DNA of 64,000 bases from Martelella mediterranea DSM 17316 (lineage in GTDB: Bacteria > Pseudomonadota > Alphaproteobacteria > Rhizobiales > Rhizobiaceae): the NCBI RefSeq assembly GCF_002043005.1, contig NZ_CP020330.1, positions 2,994,001-3,058,000 on the forward strand, in the 5' to 3' direction. Of the stretch, positions 25,481 through 33,763 are shown one piece after another; positions within the stretch are counted from its first letter, which is position 1, and the number at the start of each line of letters is the position of its first letter. Under the pieces are notes generated by a model. The model searched no databases. It was not told the DNA's origin and was given only the letters and a program-made list of their open reading frames with translations. The translations under genes and the position numbers were made by a program.

Positions 25481-25977
25481 TCATCCGCCGGGAACGCCTG
25501 GATGATGTGGCCGCGATCTACAGGCTGGTGGCCGCCGCCTTCGCGGGCATGCCCTACAGCGATGGCAGCGAGGCCGACATCATCCGCCGGCTGCGCAGGG
25601 CGGGCGCCCTGTCGCTGGCGCTGGTGGCGGAGGAGGAGGGGCGGCCCGTCGGCCATATCGCGTTCTCGCCGGTCGGTATCTCGGATGGGACGGATGGCTG
25701 GTTCGGCCTCGGGCCGCTGGCCGTCGATCCCGTATTCCAGCGCCGGGAGATCGGCACCTCGCTGGTGCTCGGCGGGCTGGAGCTCCTGAAGGACGAAGGC
25801 GCGCGCGGCGTTGTGGTGCTGGGCGCGCCCCAATTCTACCAGCGCTTCGGCTTCCGCCACGAGCCGGCGCTGACGCTGGAGGGGGCTCCGCCGGACCATT
25901 TCATGGCGCTCGATTTCGATGGCCACGTTCCAAGGGGCAAAATCGCCTATCACCGGGCGTTTTACGGCGAGGTCTGA
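25477..25977 (+). CDS. GNAT family N-acetyltransferase
   Basis: Acetyl-CoA-dependent acetyltransferase of 166 aa with the GNAT acetyl-CoA loop region LGPLAVDPVFQRREIGTSLVLGGLE and the YqjY/YhbS-like ending LGAPQFYQRFGF. Its ATG overlaps the glmS stop codon (ATGA), so it is co-translated with glmU-glmS. The substrate is unknown; the location does not prove an amino-sugar role. Confidence 0.9.
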   Translation: MIIRRERLDDVAAIYRLVAAAFAGMPYSDGSEADIIRRLRRAGALSLALVAEEEGRPVGHIAFSPVGISDGTDGWFGLGPLAVDPVFQRREIGTSLVLGGLELLKDEGARGVVVLGAPQFYQRFGFRHEPALTLEGAPPDHFMALDFDGHVPRGKIAYHRAFYGEV

Positions 25978-26002
25978 CGGCGCTTTAGGCAGCGGCTCGG
26001 TT

Positions 26003-26215
26003 TCAGCGTCTCGCCTTTACCTCGGCAAGCACGAAAAGCCGGATTGCGGATGACAGGTTGATCTCGCCATCCCTCGCGTCGTCGATTTCTGCGATAAGGG
26101 CAGCGAGGCTGAGATCGCGGGCGTCCGCGATTCGGGTCAGTTCCGTGTAAAAATCATCTTCCAGGGAAAAGCTGGTGCGGTGGCCGTGAAGGCTGACGGA
26201 GTGCTTGCGGATCAC
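26003..26215 (-). CDS. Ribbon-helix-helix domain protein
   Basis: 70-aa small DNA-binding-like protein (RHH_4 type): the beta strand HGHRTSFSLEDDFYTELTRIA is followed by two helices (LSLAALIAEIDDAR, LSSAIRLFVLAEVKAR). The start is GTG 26215, overlapping the stop of the DUF4169 gene by four bases (GTGA). It is commonly found downstream of DUF4169 and sspB in Hyphomicrobiales. Targets unknown. Confidence 0.85.
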   Translation of the reverse strand: MIRKHSVSLHGHRTSFSLEDDFYTELTRIADARDLSLAALIAEIDDARDGEINLSSAIRLFVLAEVKARR

Positions 26216-26406
26216 GCCTCGTCGCCGCCGCGCTCGCGCCGCCCCTGATCGAACCGGCGCTCAGCCTTGTCGCGCTCAAGCTTCTCGCGTTGCTTCTCGC
26301 CCTTGGTGAGGCCGTGAAGCGCGCGATTTTCAGCGGCTTTCTGCTCGGATTTGCGGCGTTCGTTGCGTTTGCGCTGCTGCCGCAGATTGACGATCTCGGC
26401 GCACAT
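26212..26406 (-). CDS. DUF4169 family protein
   Basis: 64-aa, highly charged, helical protein starting MCAEIVNLRQQRKRNERRKSEQKAA and ending in Arg/Asp-rich sequence. The INLRQ-RK pattern and length match DUF4169, a family restricted mainly to alphaproteobacteria, function unknown. The start is ATG 26406. It lies 7 bases after sspB and overlaps the RHH gene, so all three are one transcript. Confidence 0.82.
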   Translation of the reverse strand: MCAEIVNLRQQRKRNERRKSEQKAAENRALHGLTKGEKQREKLERDKAERRFDQGRRERGGDEA

Positions 26407-26413
26407 CGAACGT

Positions 26414-26890
26414 TCAGTGCTTCTTGCGGAAGGCGTCGAGCGAGACAACGGAGGCGCCGTCATCGCCGCCGGGGCCGTCGTCGCCGTCATTCATCGGCGG
26501 ATCGGTCGGCGTCTCGTCCTCGACATCGAGGGTCGCGACGTCGAACTCGAGCTCGAAGTTCACCGAAGGATCGTAGAAGCCGACGATGGCGTTGAAAGGA
26601 ATGACGAGGCGCTCCGGCACGTCGGAGAAGGACAGGCCGATCTCGAACAGCGCGTCTGTCACTTTCAGGTCCCAGAACTGGTGCTGGATGACGATGGTCA
26701 TCTGCTGGGCGTATTTTTCCTTCAGCGCCGGCGAGATTTTCACGCCCGGCGCGCCGGTCAGGAAGGTGATGAAGAAATGATGTTCGCCGGGCAGGTGGCC
26801 GGTTGCGGCCACTTCGGCCAGAACCTTGCGGATCATGCCCCGCAATGCATCCTGCGCCAAAACGTCGTAGCGAATATGGTCCTGCCCCAT
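26414..26890 (-). CDS. sspB: ClpXP adaptor protein SspB (alpha type)
   Basis: Adaptor that delivers ssrA-tagged proteins to the ClpXP protease, 158 aa. An N-terminal SspB fold (MGQDHIRYDVLAQDALRGMIRKVL; GEHHFFITFLTGAPGV; FWDLKV) is followed by an acidic, Gly/Pro-rich linker (about 125-148) and a short C-terminal tail VVSLDAFRKKH, the ClpX-docking peptide. The start is ATG 26890 with aggaag upstream; the longer open frame to 26983 runs into the tmRNA gene end and is rejected. It is directly downstream of ssrA, so tag and adaptor are encoded side by side. Confidence 0.93.
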   Translation of the reverse strand: MGQDHIRYDVLAQDALRGMIRKVLAEVAATGHLPGEHHFFITFLTGAPGVKISPALKEKYAQQMTIVIQHQFWDLKVTDALFEIGLSFSDVPERLVIPFNAIVGFYDPSVNFELEFDVATLDVEDETPTDPPMNDGDDGPGGDDGASVVSLDAFRKKH

Positions 26891-26962
26891 CAAATCTTCC
26901 TGCCTCTCGCCCGGTTGCTGCGTTCCCCACAGCCATAAGTCGGCTTTTCGGAAATCGCAATC

Positions 26963-26968
26963 ATTATA
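26963..26968 (-). promoter_or_regulatory. Candidate -10 box between ssrA and sspB
   Basis: On the minus strand the hexamer TATAAT is a perfect -10 consensus, 73 bases upstream of the sspB start. No good -35 box is seen at 16-18 bases spacing (acctga/cctgat). It may give sspB its own promoter independent of ssrA. Confidence 0.35.
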
Positions 26969-26987
26969 GGGGATTTTGTTCAAAATC

Positions 26988-27312
26988 AGGTGGAGGCTTC
27001 TGTTGCCAGGTGCCTCCGGACCCCGCCTTACGGTGCTACCCGCAAGGACTTGATTTGGGTTTCTGGAACCGCCATTAGGCAGCTACAGCGTAACCCTGAG
27101 CTTTGTTGTCATTTGCAACTACTCGTTTGACCCGATAACGGTGGTATCATGCCGGGTAAAAGGTCAATCTTTACACTCTTGTCGATCCTGTTTCGCCCCC
27201 ATCAAAATCAGGCCTTTCCGCCTGATCATGGTGGAGGCGCCGGGTACCGCCCCCGGGTCCAATGAGCTTATTGCATTGCCGTTTATCACCATAGCCGGTC
27301 AAGCCGGCAGAC
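26988..27312 (-). ncRNA. ssrA: Transfer-messenger RNA, circularly permuted two-piece form
   Basis: Rescues stalled ribosomes and appends a degradation tag. Read on the minus strand, the acceptor piece comes first: a GCCGG/CCGGC hairpin near 27310-27295, a T-arm CCGGG-GGCGGTA-CCCGG, then acceptor strand CGCCTCC and ACCA ending at 27229. An intervening segment of 28 bases follows, then the coding piece begins at 27200 with GGGGGCG, which pairs with CGCCTCC (7 bp, one G-U). The tag frame at 27116-27075 reads ANDNKAQGYAVAA then TAA. A later hairpin, GGAGGC (27017-27012) with GCCTCC (26997-26992), marks the 3' region. Outer ends are approximate; a TATATC -10-like box lies at 27320-27315. Confidence 0.93.
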
Positions 27313-27481
27313 CTGATATAAGTGTTTCAAAAGCTTCTGGAAAGGGGCGGGGACAGAGAAATTCCGGTCCCGGGCCCGCTGCCGCCGCATTCCGGTGGGC
27401 AACCGGCCGAATTCGGCACCGATATCTTGCCTTGGCGGCGCGCTGTCTTCAGACTTGCGGCACGATTCCAAGGAGCTTCGC

Positions 27482-28408
27482 ATGGCGCGTCATCCCGAAT
27501 ACCAATATCTCGACCTGCTCGAGCACCTTTTGGAAAAAGGCGACCGCCGGATAGACCGCACCGGCGTCGGCACGTTGTCCGCCTTCGGCGCGATGATGCG
27601 CTTCGATATCTCCGACGGCACGTTTCCGGCGTTCACGACCAAGCGCGTCTACTGGAAGACCGCGATCAAGGAGATGCTGTGGTTCCTGACCGGCCAGACC
27701 AATATCCAGTCTCTCTTGAAGGAAAACGTCCGCATCTGGACCGACTGGCCGCTGGAGAAATACCGCAAGGCGACAGGCGAGCAGATATCGCAGGAAGCCT
27801 TCGAGGAACGCATTCTCGCCGATGACGATTTTGCGCTTAAGTGGGGCGATCTCGGCCCCGTCTATGGCAAGCAGTGGCGGCGCTGGCTTGATGCCAATGG
27901 CAAGGAGCATGACCAGATCGCCACCGTCATCGAGACGCTGAAAACCAATCCGGCAAGCCGGCGCATGCTGTTCCACGCCTGGAATGTCGGCGAGTTGGAC
28001 CAGATGGCGCTGCCGCCCTGCCACATGACCTATCAGTTCCATACCTCGGAGAACAAAGGCGCGGGCCCTGGCGAACCCAGGTTGAAGCTCTCCATGCTGC
28101 TGTTCCAGCGAAGCCTCGATGTCGGCCTCGGCGCGCCCTTCAACTGCGCGGCCTCGGCGGCGCTGCTTACCATGGTGGCGCAGCAGGTCGACATGGCCCC
28201 CGGCGAACTGATCTGGATGGCGGGCGACTATCACCTCTACCTGAACCATCTCGACATGGCCCAGCAACTGATCGCGCGCGAACCGCGCCCGTTCCCCAAA
28301 CTCTGCTTGCTCCGCCGCCCGGCCTCCATCGACGGCTACCGGATCGAAGACTTCGAGGTAACCGATTACGATCCCCACCCGGCGATCGCCGCGCCGGTGG
28401 CGGTGTAA
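27482..28408 (+). CDS. thyA: Thymidylate synthase (long form)
   Basis: Methylates dUMP to dTMP using methylenetetrahydrofolate, 308 aa. Nucleophile Cys180 is in ALPPCHMTYQF; the folate/dUMP segment is QRSLDVGLGAPFNCAASAALLTMVAQQ. It is longer than the 264-aa E. coli enzyme because of an insert at about residues 95-125 (KATGEQISQEAFEERILADDDFA), as in long-form bacterial ThyA. The start is ATG 27482 with ggagcttcgc upstream; the extended frame upstream is not coding. Confidence 0.95.
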   Translation: MARHPEYQYLDLLEHLLEKGDRRIDRTGVGTLSAFGAMMRFDISDGTFPAFTTKRVYWKTAIKEMLWFLTGQTNIQSLLKENVRIWTDWPLEKYRKATGEQISQEAFEERILADDDFALKWGDLGPVYGKQWRRWLDANGKEHDQIATVIETLKTNPASRRMLFHAWNVGELDQMALPPCHMTYQFHTSENKGAGPGEPRLKLSMLLFQRSLDVGLGAPFNCAASAALLTMVAQQVDMAPGELIWMAGDYHLYLNHLDMAQQLIAREPRPFPKLCLLRRPASIDGYRIEDFEVTDYDPHPAIAAPVAV

Positions 28409-28414
28409 TAGCCG

Positions 28415-28440
28415 AGCGCGGGGCCTTGCGATCCCGCGCT
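28415..28440. terminator. Bidirectional hairpin between thyA and the ectoine aminotransferase gene
   Basis: AGCGCGGG (28415-28422) and CCCGCGCT (28433-28440) form a perfect 8-bp stem with a 10-base loop, between two convergent genes. Tails are ttcgctt on the plus side and only mildly T-rich on the minus side. Confidence 0.6.
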
Positions 28441-28464
28441 TTCGCTTCAGGCGGCGACAACATT

Positions 28465-29835
28465 CTAGCCGAGCACTTCCTTCACCGCGTCGACGGTGGC
28501 CGAGACGATGGTGTCGGCTTCCGCACGGGTCAGGCAGAAGGGCGGGGCGTAGCCGATGATATCGCCCTGCGGCATGGCGCGGGCGATGACGCCACGCTTG
28601 AGCATGGCGGCGGAAACCGACGGTCCGACCTTCTTCGACGCGTCAAAGAAGGTGCGGCTGTCGCGGTCCTCGACGAATTCGACGGCGCACAGCATGCCTT
28701 CACCGCGGATCTCGCCGACATTGGCGTGGTCGCCGAGCGCGTCCGCCATGGCCTTGTTGAGATAGGCGCCGGTCTCGCCGGCATTCGAGATCAGGTTCAG
28801 CTTGTCGAGAAGCTGTAGGTTGGCGACGCCCGCCGCCGCGCCGATCGGGTGCGCGGAATAGGTCCAGCCATGGCCGATCGGTCCGTTCTCGTCGGTGCCC
28901 TGTTCGAGGACCTTCCACACCTTGTCGGAGATGATCGAGCCCGACAGCGGAGCATAGGCCGAGGTCAGGCCCTTGGCGATGGTGATGATGTCAGGCTTGA
29001 TGCCGTAATGGTCGGAGCCGAACATGGTGCCGAGACGGCCGAAGCCGGTGACCACTTCGTCGGCGATCAGCAGGATATCGTGCTTCTTCAGCACGTTCTG
29101 GATGGCTTCCCAGTAGCCGGCGGGCGGAGGCACGATGCCGCCGGTGCCGAGAACCGGCTCGCCGATGAAGGCCGCGATAGTGTCCGCGCCTTCCCGCTCG
29201 ATCAGGGCTTCGAGTTCACGGGCGCAGTGCGCGACGAAGTCTTCTTCCGACATCGTCAGGTCGGCGCGGCGGTAATAATAGGGCGCCTCGGTGTGGATGA
29301 CGGTGTCGAGAGGCAGGTCGAATTTCTTGTGAAACAGTTCGAGCCCGGTCAATGAACCGGTCATCAGACCCGAGCCGTGATAGCCGCGCCAGCGGGAGAT
29401 GATCTTCTTCTTCTCGGGGCGGCCGAGGATGTTGTTGTAGTACCAGACGAGCTTGATGTTGGTCTCGTTGGCATCCGAACCCGACAGGCCGAAATAGACA
29501 CGGCTCATGTTGTCGGGCGCGCGGTCGATGATCATCTTGGCGAGCGTCACCGAGGCTTCGGTGCCGTGGCCGACATAGGAGTGGTAGTAGGCGAGCTCCC
29601 TGGCTTGCTCGGCGATGGCATCGGCGACTTCCCGGCGGCCGTAGCCGATATTGACGCAGTAGAGGCCGGCGAAGGCGTCGAGCAGCCTGTTGCCCTCGCG
29701 GTCCGAGATATGGACGCCTTCGCCACCGGTGACGATCCGATTCTTCATTTCACCACGGGCGAACTGGCCCAGATGGGTCGAGGGGTGGAAGAAGTGGTCG
29801 TGGTCCCACTGGTCAAGCTGGTCGTTGCGAAGCAT
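28465..29835 (-). CDS. doeD: Class III aminotransferase, L-2,4-diaminobutyrate transaminase (ectoine catabolism)
   Basis: PLP-dependent aminotransferase, 456 aa. The PLP lysine is Lys288 in IITIAKGLTSAYAPLSG; LLIADEVVTGFGRLG and the Gly-rich GLSGSDANETNIKL phosphate site are typical of the omega-aminotransferase group. In ectoine breakdown this step converts L-2,4-diaminobutyrate to aspartate semialdehyde. By sequence alone taurine or putrescine transamination would also fit; the assignment rests on its position with ssd/doeC, asnR, enuR and eut genes. It is transcribed with doeC, 55 bases downstream of it. Confidence 0.85.
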   Translation of the reverse strand: MLRNDQLDQWDHDHFFHPSTHLGQFARGEMKNRIVTGGEGVHISDREGNRLLDAFAGLYCVNIGYGRREVADAIAEQARELAYYHSYVGHGTEASVTLAKMIIDRAPDNMSRVYFGLSGSDANETNIKLVWYYNNILGRPEKKKIISRWRGYHGSGLMTGSLTGLELFHKKFDLPLDTVIHTEAPYYYRRADLTMSEEDFVAHCARELEALIEREGADTIAAFIGEPVLGTGGIVPPPAGYWEAIQNVLKKHDILLIADEVVTGFGRLGTMFGSDHYGIKPDIITIAKGLTSAYAPLSGSIISDKVWKVLEQGTDENGPIGHGWTYSAHPIGAAAGVANLQLLDKLNLISNAGETGAYLNKAMADALGDHANVGEIRGEGMLCAVEFVEDRDSRTFFDASKKVGPSVSAAMLKRGVIARAMPQGDIIGYAPPFCLTRAEADTIVSATVDAVKEVLG

Positions 29836-29890
29836 CGGCTTTCCTTTCGATTATCGGTCGTGCGTGTTGTTGCAAGGTTCCGCCGCGGGC

Positions 29891-31381
29891 TCACGCCCAG
29901 TCGCGGCAGACATATTTGACTTCGGTGAAGGCTTCCATGCCGAGACGCGAGCCTTCGCGTTCGAGGCCGGACTGCTTCATGCCGCCAAAGGGGATCGGCG
30001 CACCGGTGACCTTGGTGCGGTTGACGGCGACCATGCCGAACTGCAGCGCCCGGCTGGCGCGGTAGATGCGGCGCGGGTCCTGTGTGTGAAGATAGGCGAC
30101 GAGGCCGTATTCGGTGTCGTTGGCGCGGGCTAGCGCTTCCTCTTCGGTGTCGAAGGGCGCGATCGCGGCCACGGGGCCGAATGTTTCCTCATGCATGATG
30201 AGGGCGTCGGCGGGCACATCGGCAAGCACCGTCGGCTCGAAGAAGAGATCGCCGGCCTCGTGACCCTTGCCGCCGGTCAGCACGCGCGCGCCTTTCTTCA
30301 CGGCGTCCTCGACATGCTGGCGCTGTTTGGCGACGGCCTTTTCGTTCATCAGCGGCCCGATATCGGGGTCGTCCATGCCAATGCCGACCGAGAGCATGGC
30401 GGTGCGGGCGGCGAATTTTTCGCAGAAGGTCTTATAGACCGAGCGTTCCACGAAAAAGCGGTTGGCGCCAAGGCAATCCTGGCCCGAGGTTGCGAACTTG
30501 GCCTTGATCGCCTCGGCGACGGCCTGGTCCATGTCGGCATCGGCAAACAGAATGAAAGGCGCATGGCCGCCGAGTTCAAGCACGAGGCGCTTCACCGTGT
30601 CGGCGGAGCGCCGGTAGAGATGCTTGCCGATCTCGGTGGAGCCGGTGAAGGACAACGCGCGAACGCGGGCATCGTTGAGCCAGGGCTCGACGATCGTGGC
30701 GGCATCCCCGGTGACGACGTTGAAGACGCCGGCGGGAAGGCCTGCGCGTTCGGCAAGCTCGGCCAGCGCGAGTGCGGAGAACGGGGTCTCGGCGGAGGGA
30801 TGAACGAGCACGGTGCAGCCGGCGGCAAGGGCTGCCGCCGCCTTGCGGGTGATCATCGCCGAGGGGAAGTTCCACGGCGTGATGAGCGCTGCGACGCCGA
30901 GCGGCTCGCGCCATACCTCGACTTCGGCATCACGCAGGTGCGAGGTCACGCTCTCTATGTTGGGGCGCTTGGCTTCCTCGGCATAGAAATCGATGAATGC
31001 CGCAGCATAGTCGATCTCGCCGCGTGCTTCCGAGATCGGCTTGCCCTGTTCGAGCACCATGATGCGGGCCAGATCCTCGCGGTGTTCGCCCATCAACTGG
31101 AACCAGCGCCGCAGCATTGTCGAGCGCTCCTGCGGCAGGAGGGACGCCCATGCGGGGAAGGCCGTCTGCGCGGCGTCGATTGCGGCGGCGCTGTCGTCAC
31201 CGCTCAGCGCTGCGATTTCGCCGAACTCGGAACCGTCAGCCGGGTTGGTCACGCTGATCGCGGCGCCGTCGGTTGCCGCCGTCCACTTGCCGTCAATGTA
31301 TGAGAAGCTGCGCAGGAGTTTGGGATCGTCGAGACGGGACATGTCCCGACGGTCGGTATCGATGCGGTGCGCTTCTGCCAT
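29891..31381 (-). CDS. doeC: Aldehyde dehydrogenase, aspartate-semialdehyde oxidising (succinate-semialdehyde dehydrogenase family)
   Basis: NAD(P)-dependent dehydrogenase, 496 aa, expected to oxidise L-aspartate-beta-semialdehyde to aspartate at the end of ectoine degradation (called ssd in marine alphaproteobacteria). Catalytic Cys303 (SGQDCLGANRFF), Glu269 (VLELGGHAPF) and LITPWNFPSAM are intact. The start is ATG 31381 after gggagagag; ATG 31342 is a weaker alternative. A stem-loop at 31408-31430 lies in its leader. GabD activity on succinate semialdehyde cannot be excluded. Confidence 0.87.
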   Translation of the reverse strand: MAEAHRIDTDRRDMSRLDDPKLLRSFSYIDGKWTAATDGAAISVTNPADGSEFGEIAALSGDDSAAAIDAAQTAFPAWASLLPQERSTMLRRWFQLMGEHREDLARIMVLEQGKPISEARGEIDYAAAFIDFYAEEAKRPNIESVTSHLRDAEVEVWREPLGVAALITPWNFPSAMITRKAAAALAAGCTVLVHPSAETPFSALALAELAERAGLPAGVFNVVTGDAATIVEPWLNDARVRALSFTGSTEIGKHLYRRSADTVKRLVLELGGHAPFILFADADMDQAVAEAIKAKFATSGQDCLGANRFFVERSVYKTFCEKFAARTAMLSVGIGMDDPDIGPLMNEKAVAKQRQHVEDAVKKGARVLTGGKGHEAGDLFFEPTVLADVPADALIMHEETFGPVAAIAPFDTEEEALARANDTEYGLVAYLHTQDPRRIYRASRALQFGMVAVNRTKVTGAPIPFGGMKQSGLEREGSRLGMEAFTEVKYVCRDWA

Positions 31382-31407
31382 GTCTCTCTCCCGTTTTGTC
31401 CGTGACG

Positions 31408-31430
31408 GATCGCCGCTCAGGGGGGCGATC
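31408..31430 (-). repeat. Leader stem-loop between asnR and doeC
   Basis: GATCGCC (31408-31414) and GGCGATC (31424-31430) form a 7-bp stem, 27 bases upstream of the doeC start and about 100 bases downstream of the asnR stop on the same strand. It may terminate part of the asnR transcript or stabilise the doeC message. Confidence 0.4.
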
Positions 31431-31530
31431 GGATGCGTCGAGACTATCGGGCGGCTGGCAGTCGGATCCTCTTATCGAAATGTCCCGGGCAGAGAATTCC
31501 TCTTTTTTGCGGGGTTGAAAGGGAGAAAAA

Positions 31531-32019
31531 TCAACCCTTGCCGCGTGGCGGCAGCAGGGCCTCGAAGGGAATGCGGCCAGATTTTACGGGCTTGGTGACG
31601 ACATAGGTGAAGTAGCGCGCAAAGCCCGCGCCTTCGCCGAGCAACTGGTCGATCATGCGCTGATAGGTGTCGATGTCCCTGCAGACGACATGCAGCAGAT
31701 AATCGTAGCCACCCCCCAGCGCCCAGCAATTGACGATCTCGTCGTAGCGCTCGACAGCGCGCTCGAAACCCTGCATGGTTTCGACCCGGTGATTTTCGAG
31801 TTCCGCCATCACGAAGACCTCAACATGGGCGGCGATTTTCTTCAGGCTGATTTCTGCACGGTAGGCAGAAATGATGCCTGCCTTCTCCAGCCGTTGAAGC
31901 CGCTCCCCGCAGGGCGTGGCCGACAGGGAAACGCGCTTGGCGAGCTCCGTCTTGGAGATGCGCCCCTCGCGGTCGAGAACGGACAGGATCTTGATATCGC
32001 GGTCGTCGAGCTTGATCAT
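31531..32019 (-). CDS. asnR: Lrp/AsnC family regulator of ectoine catabolism
   Basis: 162-aa feast/famine regulator. The N-terminal helix-turn-helix (ISKTELAKRVSLSATPCGERLQRLEKAGII) is followed by a RAM effector domain with the conserved GGGYDYLLHVVCRDIDTYQRMIDQLL. It lies upstream of doeC-doeD on the same strand and divergent from enuR, as in other ectoine-degrading alphaproteobacteria and as DoeX in Halomonas. The effector is probably a pathway intermediate such as diaminobutyrate or acetyl-diaminobutyrate (family knowledge). The start is ATG 32019. Confidence 0.88.
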   Translation of the reverse strand: MIKLDDRDIKILSVLDREGRISKTELAKRVSLSATPCGERLQRLEKAGIISAYRAEISLKKIAAHVEVFVMAELENHRVETMQGFERAVERYDEIVNCWALGGGYDYLLHVVCRDIDTYQRMIDQLLGEGAGFARYFTYVVTKPVKSGRIPFEALLPPRGKG

Positions 32020-32082
32020 TGCGGGTTTCCACAGAATGGCGAGGGGCTTGTCAATTGCCCCTTTTTCGGGTCACACTAAATC

Positions 32083-33471
32083 ATGACAATATGGCCTCCA
32101 CAACCCGGGACGCTTCGTCGTCCCGCCTATCGTTCGCTGGCCGACGCGGTTATGCAAGCAATTGAAAGCGGTCAGCTCAAGCAGGGTGACCGTCTCCCCA
32201 CCCATCGCAATCTCGCCTACGATCTCGGGCTGAGCGTGCAGACGGTGGGGCGCGCTTATGACGAACTGATCAGGCGCGGCGTCATCAGCGGCGAAGTGGG
32301 GCGCGGCACCTTCGTGCGCGCCACCGGCAACGAGACCCGCACGCCCTATCTGCCGCGTAATCCGGACGGCCCGATGATCGATTTGTCGCTGCTGAAGCCG
32401 GTGCTCGAGCCGATGCATGCCGAGGTGATGAAGCAGGCGCTGAGGGATCTCGCCGACAATCTGCCAACCACAATCTACGCGTCTTTCAGGCCGGCCACCG
32501 CGCTCGGGAAATACCGCGAGAACGCCATCAAGTGGCTGAGATATTGCGGAATCGAACTGCAATCGCAGGGGCTTATGATCACCAACGGGTCGAGCCCGTC
32601 GATGGCGCTGGCGGTCCTGACGGCGGCCAATGGCGGAGACCTGATCGCAGCCGAGACACTCACGCACCATACGCTCAAGCCCCTTGCCGGCTATCTCGGC
32701 TATCGCCTTCGCGGCGTGCCGTCCGACGACCACGGCATGATCCCCGAAGCGCTTGAAAGGTTGAGCCTGCGCGAGACCGTTCGCGCAGTCTACCTGATGC
32801 CGGCAGGCCTTGGCCCGCAAGCCCGGATCATGCCGGAAGAACGGCGTCGCGCGCTCGTCGAGGTCGCCCGGCAACGGGATATCATCATCATCGAGAACGA
32901 TGCCTGGGGGCCAATGCAGGCCAAGCGCCCGGCGCCGATCGCCAACATCGCGCCTGAGCGGACCTTCTATTTTACCGGGCTGACCAAATGCGTGATGCCA
33001 GGCCTGCGGCTGGGCTTTCTCGTTATGCCCGAGGGGCTGGAGGCCGCGACCGCCAACCGCCATCTGGTTGTCAACTGGATGGCAACGCCCATGCTTGCGG
33101 AAATAGCCGCACGTTGGATCGAGGACGGAACCGCCGAGAAGCTCACACGCTTCCAGGCAGAGGCCTTCGCCAAACGCAACCGGCTGGCCGAGATCATTCT
33201 GGCGGGCGTCCCCTTCAGGTCCTCGCCGAATGGCATGCACATCTGGTTGCCGATGCCTCCCGGCTGGGGCGAGGACGATTTCGTCTCCCATGCCCGCCAG
33301 CAGGGCGTTGCGGTTGCGCCGGGAGAGGCGTTCGCGATTGCAGATGATCATACGGAGCCGGCTGTGCGCGTGTGTCTCGGAGGGCAGTCGATCGAGACGC
33401 TGGAGAGCGGTTTGAGGGTCATCAGCCGGCTTGTCCGAAGCCGCTTCGAGCCGGCGCTTTTGACCAATTAG
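32083..33471 (+). CDS. enuR: MocR/GntR-type PLP-dependent regulator EnuR
   Basis: Repressor of ectoine uptake and catabolism genes, 462 aa. An N-terminal GntR winged helix (residues about 10-80: GDRLPTHRNLAYDLGLSVQTVGRAYDELIRRG) is joined to an aminotransferase class I-like domain. The PLP-binding lysine is present at residue 302 (FTGLTKCVMPGLRLGF), the position reported for EnuR of Ruegeria pomeroyi as I recall it. The inducer in that system is a PLP adduct of a pathway intermediate. It is divergent from asnR and 292 bases ahead of uehA, where a three-half-site operator candidate lies. Confidence 0.92.
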   Translation: MTIWPPQPGTLRRPAYRSLADAVMQAIESGQLKQGDRLPTHRNLAYDLGLSVQTVGRAYDELIRRGVISGEVGRGTFVRATGNETRTPYLPRNPDGPMIDLSLLKPVLEPMHAEVMKQALRDLADNLPTTIYASFRPATALGKYRENAIKWLRYCGIELQSQGLMITNGSSPSMALAVLTAANGGDLIAAETLTHHTLKPLAGYLGYRLRGVPSDDHGMIPEALERLSLRETVRAVYLMPAGLGPQARIMPEERRRALVEVARQRDIIIIENDAWGPMQAKRPAPIANIAPERTFYFTGLTKCVMPGLRLGFLVMPEGLEAATANRHLVVNWMATPMLAEIAARWIEDGTAEKLTRFQAEAFAKRNRLAEIILAGVPFRSSPNGMHIWLPMPPGWGEDDFVSHARQQGVAVAPGEAFAIADDHTEPAVRVCLGGQSIETLESGLRVISRLVRSRFEPALLTN

Positions 33472-33544
33472 GGTGGCCGCCGGCTGCCAGTCCGTTCGTT
33501 CCGAGGTCAAGCCAGGTCAGCCGCCCGTCCTTCCTCGAAATTGT

Positions 33545-33582
33545 AATGATTTAATATAATCATTGACTCTAAATTGTCATTG
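33545..33582. promoter_or_regulatory. Candidate EnuR operator and promoter of the ueh-eut operon
   Basis: In the AT-rich part of the 292-base gap before uehA, AATGATT (33545-33551) and AATCATT (33558-33564) form a perfect inverted repeat that encloses the consensus -10 box TATAAT (33555-33560). The half-site TCATTG recurs in direct orientation at 33560-33565 and 33577-33582, 17 bases apart. One inverted plus two direct half-sites is the layout typical of MocR-type operators. The rest of 33472-33763 shows no supported gene. Confidence 0.6.
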
Positions 33583-33763
33583 TTTCACCGTTACCAAATC
33601 AGAACAATAATAAAAGTAGAGCGGGAACACCGGCACGATCAATTCGGATCGTCGAAGCCGGAGACAACGCAGACCGAATTGAAGGCATATTCCTGCCCGG
33701 TATCGCCGCGGCAGGCCCCTATGCCATTGCGGTCGCGCACCAACACAATGGGAGCAACCATTT

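Noticed and set aside
26891..26983. Upstream extension of sspB
   Set aside because: It would begin at the end of the tmRNA gene; SspB family proteins start at MGQDHIRYD, which has a good ribosome site.
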